NCBI GenBank assembly: GCA_004294385.1 | Contig: REAP01000076.1 | Location: 1-50,887 of the forward strand | From: Oscillatoriales cyanobacterium | Lineage (GTDB): Bacteria; Cyanobacteriota; Cyanobacteriia; Cyanobacteriales; Microcoleaceae | Reading direction: 5' to 3' | DNA length: 50,887 bases | Shown here: in pieces, positions 1 to 8,230 of the stretch | Layout of the letters: each line of letters starts with the position of its first letter | Numbering within the stretch: the stretch's first letter is position 1 | Notes under the pieces: generated by a model | Seen by the model: only the letters and a program-made list of their open reading frames with translations | The model's database searches: none | What the model was told of the DNA's origin: nothing | Position numbers and translations under genes: made by a program

Positions 1-58
1 TACTAGCAATTGTGGGTATAAATCGACTGATTCAAGAATCTTTACACTCGAATTAAAT

Positions 59-74
59 CCGTCCTGAAGGACGG
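59..74. repeat. IS200/IS605-type hairpin remnant
   Basis: A 6-bp stem (ccgtcc / ggacgg) with a short tgaa loop is followed by ggctttagaccc. This hairpin plus the ctttagac box resembles the subterminal structures of IS200/IS605 elements in cyanobacteria. No tnpA or tnpB frame lies between it and the next gene, so it is either the end of an element lying outside the window or a solo remnant. Confidence 0.4.
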
Positions 75-239
75 GGCTTTAGACCCAGTTTTTTGGTAAG
101 CTGAGATTGTTAAATGAGATTTTCCAAGCCTGATCAAAAAACATTTTTAAGAATTTCGCTGAGTTTTGCAACAATTAGGCATCTTTTGGCATTCTAGAGC
201 TATCTTGTAACAAGTGTATTTTCAGGAGAATTACCTACG

Positions 240-584
240 ATGGGCTGGTTTCAAAGACTATTCGGACTAGAAAAGCCTGAAACCCAGGCTGAACCAATGG
301 CACAAGTAGTGCAGCAAGCGGCAGAGTCACAATCGATCGCCCCTGCGAAGGTGGGCCCGGACGGAAATTTTGACGAAAGTGGCCTAGCAAAGCGCGTTGC
401 TTTGGCTTTTGACGAAGATTCAGAAGTTGCTGATATCGAGACTGTCTGGGTTGCTCAACTCAGCGGTACTGTGGTTCTTAAAGGCCAGGTTCCGAGTCAA
501 GAAATTCTTGACAAGTTGGTGGCTATTGCGTCTGCTGAAGAGGGCGCAACTGGCGTCCAAAGCGATCAAGTAACAGTCGGCTAG
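240..584 (+). CDS. Small BON-domain-like protein
   Basis: A 114-residue soluble protein. The N-terminus (MGWFQRLFGLEKPE) could form a short amphipathic helix, then comes an acidic and Ala/Gln-rich linker. Residues about 48-113 look like one BON domain: a helix (LAKRVALAF), a strand ending in GTVVLKGQVPS, a second helix (ILDKLVAIASA), and a closing strand (VQSDQVTV). BON domains bind membranes or ligands and often sit in envelope-stress or osmotic proteins; no LysM or signal peptide is present here, so a cytoplasmic or membrane-peripheral location is inferred. The start is supported by AGGAGA at 224-229, ten bases ahead of the ATG. It is monocistronic and followed by a palindrome and a clear terminator. 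The family call is moderately sure; the function is unknown. Confidence 0.7.
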   Translation: MGWFQRLFGLEKPETQAEPMAQVVQQAAESQSIAPAKVGPDGNFDESGLAKRVALAFDEDSEVADIETVWVAQLSGTVVLKGQVPSQEILDKLVAIASAEEGATGVQSDQVTVG

Positions 585-670
585 AGGCTGTTATCTGACC
601 TCTGTTGTAGGCAATGCCGTGTCCCTAGGGGGACGTTGATAGTACCTATAAACCTGCAATCTGATGTATT

Positions 671-702
671 TGGTGGTAGTCGATCGCGATCGACCACCAC
701 CA
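671..702. repeat. 32-bp near-perfect palindrome
   Basis: Arms tggtggt and accacca flank a core of alternating cgatcg units; only one pair of positions fails to match. It sits 86 bases after the BON gene and just ahead of the rho-independent terminator. It may be a HIP1-rich repeat, or act with the terminator as a transcript end structure. Confidence 0.55.
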
Positions 703-714
703 AAACCCTAAAAT

Positions 715-736
715 CCCGCTGTAGCGGGCTTTTTTG
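715..736 (+). terminator. Rho-independent terminator after the BON gene
   Basis: A perfect 6-bp G/C stem (cccgct / agcggg) with a two-base loop is followed by cttttttg. It closes the transcript of the gene ending at 584. Confidence 0.75.
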
Positions 737-889
737 TGGGGTTTCGCCGTTAAAACATTAATTTTTGTTAATTTACCTAGTTATTCCATTAAACGGTAAA
801 ATAGAATACAGAAAGTAAAATTTTATTTACTGTCAAAAAGCCAAACAAAACTAATTAGCTTTTTTATCTGGATATAAGGATCAAAAAAT

Positions 890-1294
890 ATGAAACTGAC
901 TTATCGTGGCGCTAACTATGAGTACGACATTCCAACAGTTGATATGAAGGAAGGCGAAGTCGCGGGCAAATATCGGGGTCAAAACTGGAACTATCGTTAT
1001 CCCAGACACATTCCGGTGCCTCAACACCCCCAGAATTTGCAGTGCCGCAGCGTACTTGACAGCACCGATGGAAAATCTCCTAAAATCGATGAAGATGTAG
1101 CTACAAGGGCTGATACCGCAAGGAATCGCGCGATCGCAGCAGTTGCATCTTCTGGCAAATTTGAGGAATTGGCGACAGTCCACCGGGTGAATATCTGCAA
1201 TATTCTCGATCGCAGAAAGCAAGTAGCCAGGGCCAAAGGTGATCTAAAACTAATGTGCTTGCTAGAAGTTGAGTCGAAGGAGATGGCCTGTTAG
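890..1294 (+). CDS. DUF4278 domain protein
   Basis: A 134-residue protein. Residues 1-45 match the cyanobacterial DUF4278 pattern: MKLTYRG at the start, then GKYRGQ and a Tyr/Arg/Pro-rich stretch (NYRYPRHIPVPQ). The remaining 85 residues are basic and show no domain I recognise. DUF4278 proteins are small, common in cyanobacteria and of unknown function. A purine-rich stretch (gatataaggatca) precedes the ATG. The stop codon lies inside the left arm of an inverted repeat (1293-1361), so the last residues (SKEMAC) may have been altered by that insertion. Confident about the gene, not about its role. Confidence 0.7.
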   Translation: MKLTYRGANYEYDIPTVDMKEGEVAGKYRGQNWNYRYPRHIPVPQHPQNLQCRSVLDSTDGKSPKIDEDVATRADTARNRAIAAVASSGKFEELATVHRVNICNILDRRKQVARAKGDLKLMCLLEVESKEMAC

Positions 1295-1361
1295 ACATCT
1301 CCCAAAAAGCCTGTCAAGAACAGGCAGGATGCCTGTCCCACAATAATTATGGGAGATGTCT
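1293..1361. repeat. Palindromic element, a(c)aggcaagatgcct family
   Basis: Terminal arms agacatctccca (1293-1304) and tgggagatgtct (1350-1361) match perfectly over 12 bp and enclose a small hairpin, acaggcaggatgcctgt. The inner hairpin is the signature of a repeat family found at seven places in this window. The element overlaps the stop codon of the DUF4278 gene. Confidence 0.65.
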
Positions 1362-1533
1362 GTTAGAGAAAAAGCTCAGAAAGACGAGTATTTGTCAAGA
1401 GGGGGAAGTTGAAAAGAATTCAATTTCCCCTTTTTGATGCTGTTTGTGCGATCGAATAAAATAAAAGTGGCAACCAAAAGGCAAACACCATTTTCTAATG
1501 TATTGTGACATGGATGAGGGAGAAAATTAATAC

Positions 1534-1827
1534 ATGAATGTTGTATACCAACTACGAGGTACTGAGTTTGAATGGGACAGCAATAAGGCTGAAAGCAATA
1601 TTGCAAAACATAGTGTTACATTTGAAGAAGCCGCAGAAGTTTTCCTTGACCCACTTAGCGTATTGGGTGATGCTTCCGCTAATGACGAACAACGCTATTG
1701 CATTATCGGGTATTCCCTCGCTCCACGGCTCTTACTGACGGTTTATGTAGAACGAGGTCAACGAACCCGAATAATTTCTGCCCGTCTCACCACTAAAACT
1801 GAAAGGAGATTATATGAAAACCTCTGA
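1534..1827 (+). CDS. brnT: BrnT-family toxin
   Basis: A 97-residue protein with the BrnT layout: FEWDSNKAESNIAKHSVTF near the N-terminus (the usual F.WD..K...N..KH pattern), then FEEAAEVFLDP, RYCIIGYS, LLLTVYVERG and a C-terminal RIISARLTTKTERRLYE. BrnT is a RelE-fold ribonuclease that inhibits translation, held in check by its cognate BrnA antitoxin. The gene order is the usual one, toxin first, with a 14-base overlap into the next gene, so the two are translationally coupled. Length is normal for the family. The pair lies in an accessory patch next to a dead IS110. Confidence 0.85.
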   Translation: MNVVYQLRGTEFEWDSNKAESNIAKHSVTFEEAAEVFLDPLSVLGDASANDEQRYCIIGYSLAPRLLLTVYVERGQRTRIISARLTTKTERRLYENL

Positions 1828-2110
1828 AGAAGAACTGGAATTTAAACCCCGCCCCCGTGCGACAGAAACAGTCTCTCTAGATATGCCAAAAGACGCATTA
1901 GAATCACTCAAAAAAGTAGCTGCCAGTCGAGATATGTCTTTGGAAGCTTTGCTGAGATTTTATATAGGGCAAGGTTTAAGGCAAGATTTAACCAACATAT
2001 TTGCCAATCGCGTGCTAGAAGTAACCGCTCAAGTTCTGGCGGAACATATTGAATCAGAAGCAGAAATTTCAACTATTATTCAAACTATTCGCTCTGAAGC
2101 GAATTGGTAG
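1814..2110 (+). CDS. BrnA-like ribbon-helix-helix antitoxin
   Basis: A 98-residue acidic protein. Residues 20-52 fit a ribbon-helix-helix DNA-binding fold: a strand (TETVSLDMP), a helix (KDALESLKKVAASRD), a turn, then a second helix (SLEALLRFYIGQGLRQ). The C-terminal half is a long helix likely to contact the toxin. It starts inside brnT; a strong ribosome binding site (AGGAG, 1804-1808) lies within the toxin gene and fixes the ATG at 1814. By family precedent it should neutralise BrnT and repress the joint promoter. The RHH part is clear; membership in BrnA proper rather than another CopG-like antitoxin rests on the neighbour. Confidence 0.75.
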   Translation: MKTSEEELEFKPRPRATETVSLDMPKDALESLKKVAASRDMSLEALLRFYIGQGLRQDLTNIFANRVLEVTAQVLAEHIESEAEISTIIQTIRSEANW

Positions 2111-2286
2111 AGTTAACTGGACTGAATGGAGAAAATTATTCAACGAAAGTTATCAGCATCTTAGACGTATCTAGCTAGTGGGAAATCAGAGGATGGGAAA
2201 GCGATCGCATTTCACACCTCTAAGTGTATGATCAGAAATGCGCTCCTCTTCGTTGGCGTAGCCCCCGTAGATACTGTCTTGACCTG

Positions 2287-3267
2287 TCAAGGGGTAGCAA
2301 GTAAATAATTAGGATCGAAAGGCTTTTGGGACTTTAAAATCCCAAAAGCCAAATGCACCAATTTCCGCACCAAAGCACCAATTACCTGCATTTTTGACCT
2401 TGCCACGACCCAATAATCGGTCACTCATAGCCTTGAGTAACGGATTGTGACGCATCGCCACTACCGCAGGCAAATACAACGCCTTTCGGAGTCGGACATT
2501 GCCAGTGCAAGACAAACGAGTTTTGCCTTTAACCGAAGTCCCAGAACTGCGTTCACAGGGTGTTAAACCCGCATAAGCAGCTAATTGACGGGCATTATTG
2601 TAATCGGAAACATCACGAATTTCAGCTAATAATACGGATGCTGTCTGTTCACCAATTCCGGGAATTGAGGTCAAGAGATCACGCTGTTGTTTTAAATGTG
2701 GGTGTTGGTCAAAATGGTCGCTAATCAGTTTTTTGATCAGTTGCTGTTGCTGTTGCTGTTTTAGATACTCCAAATGTGCCAGGGTAAGACCAGCAACAGT
2801 TGGCGTAGCTGTTTCCAGACGGTTGTGTTCTTGAGTTGCCATTTCTGTGACTGATTCCAGCCGTCGTAACAAAGCTTGTAATTCCTTGACTTCCGGCGCG
2901 GTAGGTGTCCATAGAGATGGTTTCATCGCCGCACAAAAACGGGCAATGAGTGCTGCATCTACAGAGTCAGTTTTAGTTCTCAGAAGTTCGCTTTTGGCAA
3001 ACCCTTTAATCCGAGCCGGATTGACGATGCTGACCTGAAAACCAGACCCATAGAGGAATTCGGCTAAGGCTTCTCCGTAAATGCTAGTTGCTTCCATGTG
3101 CTCGCATGGAGTTCGACTACACTTTGTTGTTGAAGCCAGTTATGCAAACTCTCAAACCCTGGAATATTGTTCGTGAACTTTTTGGGTTTAGTTGCACGAC
3201 CTTCTCTCAGTAATGAGACATGAAAGTCTCTTTTACTGATGTCTATACCTAAGACTGTTGATGTCAT
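2287..3267 (-). pseudogene. IS110-family transposase, two frameshifts
   Basis: An IS110-type recombinase (DEDD RuvC-like N-terminus, C-terminal Tnp20-like domain) read from 3267. The first frame gives GIDISKRDFHVSLLREG with the first catalytic Asp, then breaks near 3098-3110 with a net -1 (or +2) shift. The middle frame (3097 down) carries MEATSIYGEALAEF, TKTDSVDAALIARF and the late IPGIGEQTASVLLAEI region. A second break near 2391-2396, one extra A in an A-run, shifts the end; correcting it restores a family-like tail (GALVRKL, then SQKPFDPNY) to a tga at 2287-2289. The two shifts cancel, so the ancestral gene was one frame of about 327 codons. The element cannot make an intact transposase. 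IS110 elements lack typical inverted repeats, so I cannot set its outer borders. Confidence 0.85.
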
Positions 3268-3410
3268 TGTTGGCTCCCGATTTACTCCGATTTATGAAAG
3301 AACTTGACAGGCAATTGAAGACTAACCTTGTTAATGCAGGCTTTCCCGATCATATCGAGAGCCTAAGATACCGCCTGTGTTTTGTGTGCGCCTGTCATCA
3401 GTAATGGGAG
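3268..3410 (-). ncRNA. Candidate IS110 bridge-RNA region
   Basis: In IS110 elements of the IS621 type, the non-coding end upstream of the recombinase encodes a structured bridge RNA. Here the corresponding 140 bases contain an outer 8-bp inverted repeat (tgacaggc 3305-3312 / gcctgtca 3390-3397) and an inner hairpin (aggctttc 3338-3345 / gagagcct 3357-3364, one wobble pair). The structure is seen; the bridge-RNA role is inferred from position. The transposase is dead, so any RNA would be orphaned. Confidence 0.35.
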
Positions 3411-3550
3411 CTTATCTACGCAACAGACTTATGGAGTCGATCTGGAAGGGTCAACTTCACCAATTTCTGATGTCGTTGAAGAACACTTTCTACTGAAACT
3501 TGCACCTTAGTTAGAAACTTTTCTTGTTTCTTTAGATTTACCAAGAAGAA

Positions 3551-3670
3551 GGTACGATCGACTGATTGTCGGTACGATCGACTGATTGTCGGTACGATCG
3601 ACTGATTGTCGGTACGATCGCCCACTTGTCGGTATGATCGAATCAATGACGTGGCGATCGACTGACTCAC
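3551..3670. repeat. 20-bp tandem array, six units
   Basis: Three identical 20-bp units (ggtacgatcgactgattgtc) at 3551-3610 are followed by three diverged units at 3611, 3631 and 3651. All six keep gatcg at the same place and five keep cgatcg, so the phase is constant while the rest drifts. The array lies between the IS110 relic and the DUF29 gene. Confidence 0.85.
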
Positions 3671-3700
3671 TCTTTTAAGATACAAGGGGCGGGTTCAGCA

Positions 3701-3742
3701 ACAATATCCAACAAGTACCAACAATCTCAATAAACCCGCCCA
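3701..3742 (-). repeat. gggcgggtttatt dispersed repeat, copy 1
   Basis: Read on the minus strand this shares about 37 of 42 bases with 14364-14405. Both start ttgggcgggtttatt and end ttgttggatatt. On this copy the ends (gggcgggtt at 3687 and aacccgccc near 3733) also pair, giving a long-loop hairpin just ahead of the DUF29 gene. Confidence 0.55.
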
Positions 3743-3760
3743 ACCCAACCAAAAAAGATC

Positions 3761-4243
3761 ATGATCGCAAAACTAGATATTGATCAACAAAAATTGTACG
3801 ATAAAGACTACCTGAAATGGACTGAAACTACTGTAGAAAAGTTGCGGATTAGCGACTATTCAAACATTGACTGGGAAAATTTGATGGCAGAAATAGAAGA
3901 TATGGGGCGAAGTGAACGGCGGAGTTTGGAGAGTAATCTTGTGGTAGTTATCATGCACTTGCTAAATTGGGAATTTCAACCCGATCAAAGAAGCGGTAGT
4001 TGGAAAGGTATTATAGCCGAACACCGTAGACGCATTCGCAAAAGTCTCCAGGATTCCCCCAGTCTCAAACCATATCTGGAAGAGGTATTTTCTGAATGCT
4101 ATTCGGATGCAGTAGAACAAGCAAGTGCTGAAACTGGATTGTCCATAGAGACATTTCCGCAATTGTGCGTTTACGCTTCTGCTGAGGTTCTAGATTCCAA
4201 CTTTTTGCCAGACTTGCTATCAGATGGAATGACTGAAAACTAA
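3761..4243 (+). CDS. DUF29 family protein
   Basis: A 160-residue, probably helical protein with the DUF29 pattern: LYDKDYLKWTETTVEKLR near the start, DWENLMAEIEDMGRSERRSLESNL, then a helix holding HLLNWEFQP and GSWKGIIAEHRRRIRKSL, and a C-terminal LPDLL. DUF29 is widespread and often multicopy in filamentous cyanobacteria; its function is unknown. No signal peptide or membrane segment. It stands alone, preceded by a hairpin repeat and followed by a short AT-rich gap. The family call is strong; nothing in the sequence shows a reaction. Confidence 0.8.
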   Translation: MIAKLDIDQQKLYDKDYLKWTETTVEKLRISDYSNIDWENLMAEIEDMGRSERRSLESNLVVVIMHLLNWEFQPDQRSGSWKGIIAEHRRRIRKSLQDSPSLKPYLEEVFSECYSDAVEQASAETGLSIETFPQLCVYASAEVLDSNFLPDLLSDGMTEN

Positions 4244-4415
4244 CATCATTAATCCCACCTAAAAAAATATAATACCCAGAACCCTGACAAATTCTGCGAA
4301 GTTGGGGATCTAAAAATCGTGGACTACACAATGCTGGGAATATTGATGCTATTCTACAGAATTATTATTACAACGCCGATCGACACGACAGCACATTACC
4401 CCTAAAATCACACTT

Positions 4416-5426
4416 ATGTCTGACTCTCCTCCATCCCAAATTCCCCCAGAAACTGCACCAGAAAGTCCTCAAGCAGACAGCCGTAGTGCCAAAACTCGGC
4501 AACTGTTGGGGATGAAAGGGGCTGCTGGTGGGGAAACTTCCATTTGGAAGATTCGCTTGCAACTGATGAAGCCGATTACCTGGATTCCCCTGATGTGGGG
4601 CGTGGTGTGCGGCGCGGCTTCTTCTGGGAACTATACTTGGAATCTGGAAAATTTTGCGATCGCAGCAGCTTGTATGTTGATGTCAGGGCCGTTGCTGACT
4701 GGCTACACTCAAACTCTGAACGATTTCTACGATCGCGACATCGATGCCATTAACGAGCCCTATCGTCCAATTCCCTCCGGGATTATCTCCATTCCCGAAG
4801 TTGTTACCCAAATTTTGGTATTATTGGTTGCAGGTATTGGGGTCGCTTATGCTCTAGACTTATGGGCCAGTCACGAATTCCCGATCATGACTGTGTTGAC
4901 TCTAGGCGGCGCATTTTTGGCCTACATCTACTCTGCGCCCCCGTTGAAACTCAAGCAGAATGGCTGGTTGGGAAATTACGCCCTGGGTGCTAGCTACATT
5001 GCCCTGCCTTGGTGGGCTGGTCAAGCTTTGTTTGGTACACTAGATCCGACAATTATGGTTTTGACCCTGTTTTACAGTTTGGCTGGGCTGGGAATTGCGA
5101 TCGTCAATGATTTCAAAAGTGTTGAGGGCGATCGGCAATTAGGGTTAAAATCTTTGCCAGTGATGTTTGGTATCACCACAGCAGCCTGGATTTGCGTGTT
5201 GATGATCGACATATTTCAAGCCGGGATTGCAGGCTACTTGATTAGCATCCACCAAAATCTATACGCTGTCATTCTCTTGCTGCTGATTATTCCCCAAATC
5301 ACTTTTCAGGATATGTATTTTTTACGCAATCCTCTGGAAAATGATGTTAAATATCAGGCAAGTGCTCAGCCTTTCCTGGTGTTGGGTATGCTAGTAGCTG
5401 CTTTGGCACTTGGTCATGCTGGTTAA
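4416..5426 (+). CDS. chlG: Chlorophyll synthase
   Basis: A 336-residue UbiA-superfamily prenyltransferase that joins chlorophyllide a to phytyl or geranylgeranyl diphosphate, the last step of chlorophyll synthesis, in the membrane. After a Pro/Ser-rich soluble N-terminus of about 45 residues comes QLMKPITWIPLMWGVVCGA, then the first Asp-rich diphosphate/Mg site NDFYDRDIDAINEPYRPIP (residues 102-120) and the second, NDFKSVEGD, near residue 230. About eight to nine hydrophobic segments follow the UbiA layout. Length is normal for cyanobacterial ChlG; bacteriochlorophyll synthase or a UbiA paralogue is much less likely given these exact motifs. Monocistronic; heptamer repeats that can form a hairpin follow it. 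Confidence 0.95.
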   Translation: MSDSPPSQIPPETAPESPQADSRSAKTRQLLGMKGAAGGETSIWKIRLQLMKPITWIPLMWGVVCGAASSGNYTWNLENFAIAAACMLMSGPLLTGYTQTLNDFYDRDIDAINEPYRPIPSGIISIPEVVTQILVLLVAGIGVAYALDLWASHEFPIMTVLTLGGAFLAYIYSAPPLKLKQNGWLGNYALGASYIALPWWAGQALFGTLDPTIMVLTLFYSLAGLGIAIVNDFKSVEGDRQLGLKSLPVMFGITTAAWICVLMIDIFQAGIAGYLISIHQNLYAVILLLLIIPQITFQDMYFLRNPLENDVKYQASAQPFLVLGMLVAALALGHAG

Positions 5427-5520
5427 AAAAAAGTTCTGAGTTGGAAGTTGTGAGTTAAATAGTTTTTAATTCAAAATCCCTAATTCCAGAATCTGTACAA
5501 TTGTATTGAATAAGATGTCA

Positions 5521-5573
5521 AGTTAAAAATTAAAAATTGAAGAGAGTTCGCCTTTTTAATTTTTAATTTTTAA
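5521..5573. repeat. ttaaaaa heptamer arms forming a hairpin
   Basis: Tandem ttaaaaa units (from 5522) and their complement tttttaa (to about 5571) face each other across a 20-base spacer. They can form an A/T hairpin between chlG and the PBP gene. The unit length is seven, as in the other tandem repeats here. Confidence 0.6.
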
Positions 5574-5636
5574 TCGCAGTTGATTATGTTTGAAGGTCTA
5601 AACGCGGCATAATTTTTATCAAATATCAAAGATAAG

Positions 5637-8075
5637 TTGAGCAAAGTCACTAACGCAATAAGTGGCAATTTCAACCAAGAATTGCCCCAAGCTGCGAAGG
5701 GAAAAGAACTCGATTTGCCGGAATCTCAACCGGAATTTTCTACACGGACAACGGCGGAACAATCGGAGTATGTGATGCGAAAAGATTCAATAGCTCCCCA
5801 GGAGTCGGAATTAGAAATACCTGAAAATCATAACTATCCAATAGTTAAGCGCGATTGGGAAGGATTGAAGCGCTTAATAGTTTGGTTGGAAATTGAACCT
5901 CAAGTTACCAGATTCCAAGCAAAGCGAAAAGAATTTTTGCAGCCTGGGTTGACTTGGTTGGAAGCTAAATTTCCTAAAAAATCGGAAAGTAACGCACCGC
6001 AGGAAATTAGCGAACTACCCGAAAATAGTCAGCCACAGGGAAAGTTTAAGAAACTTCTGTCCCGTCGCCCTAGATTTTGGATAGGAATAGGTGTTGGTAG
6101 TATTAGCGGTGGTGCTTTAATCTATGGTTTATGGATTTTGCACACCTTAAATCAAAGTTTGCCGGATGTTAACGATTTGTTGGCTTTTAATCGCGATGGA
6201 ACACTGACGATTAAGGCGGCAGACAGTACGATTTTGTTGCAGTCGGGGCCGGCAACTAGAGATAAATTGAAACTTAAAGAAATTCCAGATTTGTTGACTA
6301 AAGCTTTTATTTCCATAGAAGACCGCCGTTTTTACGATCATCGCGGGGTCGATTATCAAGGTATTGTGCGATCGATTGTTTCTAATGTATTAGCCAGAGA
6401 TTTGGTGCAGGGTGGAAGTACAATTACGCAACAATTAGCCCGTGTTGTTTTTCTGAATCAGGAAAGAAGTATTAAGCGGAAACTTCGGGAGGCTCTTTTG
6501 GCTCAAAAAATTGAGCGAGAGTTAAGTAAAGAACAAGTCTTAGAAAGATATTTGAATCTAGTCTACTTGGGTTCAGATGCTTACGGAGTAGCAGATGCAG
6601 CTTGGGTTTTCTTTAGTAAAACAGTTGACAAATTGACTTTGGCAGAGATGGCAACTTTGGCGGGTTTACCACCGGCACCAAGCGAATATTCTCCTTTGGT
6701 CAATCCGAATTTTGCGAAAAAACGCCGCAATCTTGTGCTGCAACAAATGCAAGAAGCGAAGGTAATTACTGAGGGTCAAGCTAAGGAGGCGATGGCGGAA
6801 CCTTTGACTGTTAAACAAAGTCCACCAAAGCGTTTTGAAGTGGCTGCGCCTTATTTTGCTAGTTACATTAGAAAGGAATTGCCTCGCTATGTTTCTCAGG
6901 ATGCTTTGGAAGCTGGTGGTTTGACTGTTGAGACGACGGTGGATATGAAGTGGCAAAAAATCGCGGAACAAGTGGTTAAAGATGCGATCGAAACTGATGG
7001 CCGCCGTCAGGGTTTTGAACAAGCAGCTTTAGTTTCTATGGACACTAAAACTGGGGAAGTTAAGGCGTTGGTAGGAGGCGGAAATTTCAAGGAAAGTCAG
7101 TTTAATCGCGCTACTCAGGCTTTACGACAGCCCGGATCGACGTTTAAAGGGTTAGTTTATGCGGCGGCGATGGGGGCTGGTTTATCTCCCTATGACAGCT
7201 ATGAAGATGCGCCAATTATTATCGATGGCTATCAACCAAATAATTATGGCAAAAAGTTTAGCGGTTGGCGATCGATCTCTGATGCTTTGACAAGTTCGGT
7301 GAATGTGGTGGCTGTGAAAGTGTTGATGGATGTTGGTTTTGAACCAGCAATCAAATTAGCCCATGATATGGGAATTAAGTCTAAATTGAGTCCGATTTAT
7401 TCTCTGGTTTTGGGTTCTTCTGAGGTTAATTTGCTGGAATTAACTAATGCTTACGGCACTTTAGCCTCGGAAGGTAATTTTATTGAAGCCCACGGAATTA
7501 CTCGCGTGATTAATCAACGGGGAGATGTGATTTATCAGTCTGATTTTAAACCTAAGCAGGTTTTGGATAAGGATAGTGCTGCAATTACTACTTGGATGTT
7601 GCAGGGTGTGGTGCAGGGGGGTACAGGGGGGCCTGCTGCTTTGAACGATCGCGCTGTAGCTGGCAAAACTGGTACTTCGGAAAAAGTCAGGGATTTGTGG
7701 TTTATTGGTTACATTCCCCAGGTTGTGACTGGGGTTTGGTTAGGGAATGATGACAATTATCCCACAGGGGGAACTAGCGGTACGGCGGCCTATAATTGGC
7801 GTGATTTTATGAGTCAAGCGGTGAAGGGAATGCCGGTTGAGGAGTTTCCGAAGTTGCCTAAGTTGGAGGGGCGCAAAGGCAGTATTAAGGCTAAGCCTGT
7901 GCAGCCGAATGAGATTATTCGGGGAATGATTGTGAATGATGATGGTGCGATCGTGCCTTACAATCCTAATCCTGAACCGAAGCGTCGCGAGTGGCAAGAA
8001 CCCGCTTATCAAGAACCCGCTTATCAAGAACCTGCTTATCAAGAACCTAGGAATTATCAAGATGCGGGACAGTAA
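5637..8075 (+). CDS. Class A penicillin-binding protein (PBP1a-like)
   Basis: An 812-residue bifunctional peptidoglycan synthase. A cytoplasmic N-terminus of about 145 residues leads to one membrane anchor (about 146-168). The GT51 glycosyltransferase domain shows EDRRFYDHRGVD (Glu228 catalytic), QGGSTITQQLAR and the RKLREALLAQKIE helix. The transpeptidase domain has the Ser-x-x-Lys box in PGSTFK (Ser501), SSVN, and KTGT (Lys677). The tail carries three QEPAY repeats, encoded by a 15-bp tandem repeat at about 7996-8050. The start is TTG at 5637 because the only upstream in-frame ATG (5586) runs into a stop; the start is weakly supported and a downstream one is possible. No partner genes are adjacent. 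Confidence 0.9.
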   Translation: MSKVTNAISGNFNQELPQAAKGKELDLPESQPEFSTRTTAEQSEYVMRKDSIAPQESELEIPENHNYPIVKRDWEGLKRLIVWLEIEPQVTRFQAKRKEFLQPGLTWLEAKFPKKSESNAPQEISELPENSQPQGKFKKLLSRRPRFWIGIGVGSISGGALIYGLWILHTLNQSLPDVNDLLAFNRDGTLTIKAADSTILLQSGPATRDKLKLKEIPDLLTKAFISIEDRRFYDHRGVDYQGIVRSIVSNVLARDLVQGGSTITQQLARVVFLNQERSIKRKLREALLAQKIERELSKEQVLERYLNLVYLGSDAYGVADAAWVFFSKTVDKLTLAEMATLAGLPPAPSEYSPLVNPNFAKKRRNLVLQQMQEAKVITEGQAKEAMAEPLTVKQSPPKRFEVAAPYFASYIRKELPRYVSQDALEAGGLTVETTVDMKWQKIAEQVVKDAIETDGRRQGFEQAALVSMDTKTGEVKALVGGGNFKESQFNRATQALRQPGSTFKGLVYAAAMGAGLSPYDSYEDAPIIIDGYQPNNYGKKFSGWRSISDALTSSVNVVAVKVLMDVGFEPAIKLAHDMGIKSKLSPIYSLVLGSSEVNLLELTNAYGTLASEGNFIEAHGITRVINQRGDVIYQSDFKPKQVLDKDSAAITTWMLQGVVQGGTGGPAALNDRAVAGKTGTSEKVRDLWFIGYIPQVVTGVWLGNDDNYPTGGTSGTAAYNWRDFMSQAVKGMPVEEFPKLPKLEGRKGSIKAKPVQPNEIIRGMIVNDDGAIVPYNPNPEPKRREWQEPAYQEPAYQEPAYQEPRNYQDAGQ

Positions 8076-8207
8076 GCCGATCGCAATTTCAATCACTCTG
8101 TAATTTTAGGCGATCGGCTACCTCTAAAGGAATATTTGAAAACACTTTTTTGAGACTTTATTAAGATTTATTATATTTGTAAGATACCCAGCATCAACTC
8201 TTCAATC

Positions 8208-8229
8208 CAAAATCTAAAATCTAAAATCG
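8208..8229 (+). repeat. tctaaaa heptamer tract at a start codon
   Basis: Tandem tctaaaa units end in tctaaaatcga, placed directly against the ATG of the RND gene (8231). The same tract touches the starts at 16302 and 29125. No purine-rich ribosome binding site is visible between tract and ATG. Confidence 0.75.
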
Positions 8230-8230
8230 A

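Noticed and set aside
3551..3670. CRISPR array
   Set aside because: Units are directly adjacent with no spacers and no cas gene is present.
3416..3685. 89-codon minus-strand frame through the 20-bp array
   Set aside because: Half of it is the translated tandem array (RSYRQ/DRT repeats), there is no recognisable domain, and open frames arise easily in a stop-free repeat.
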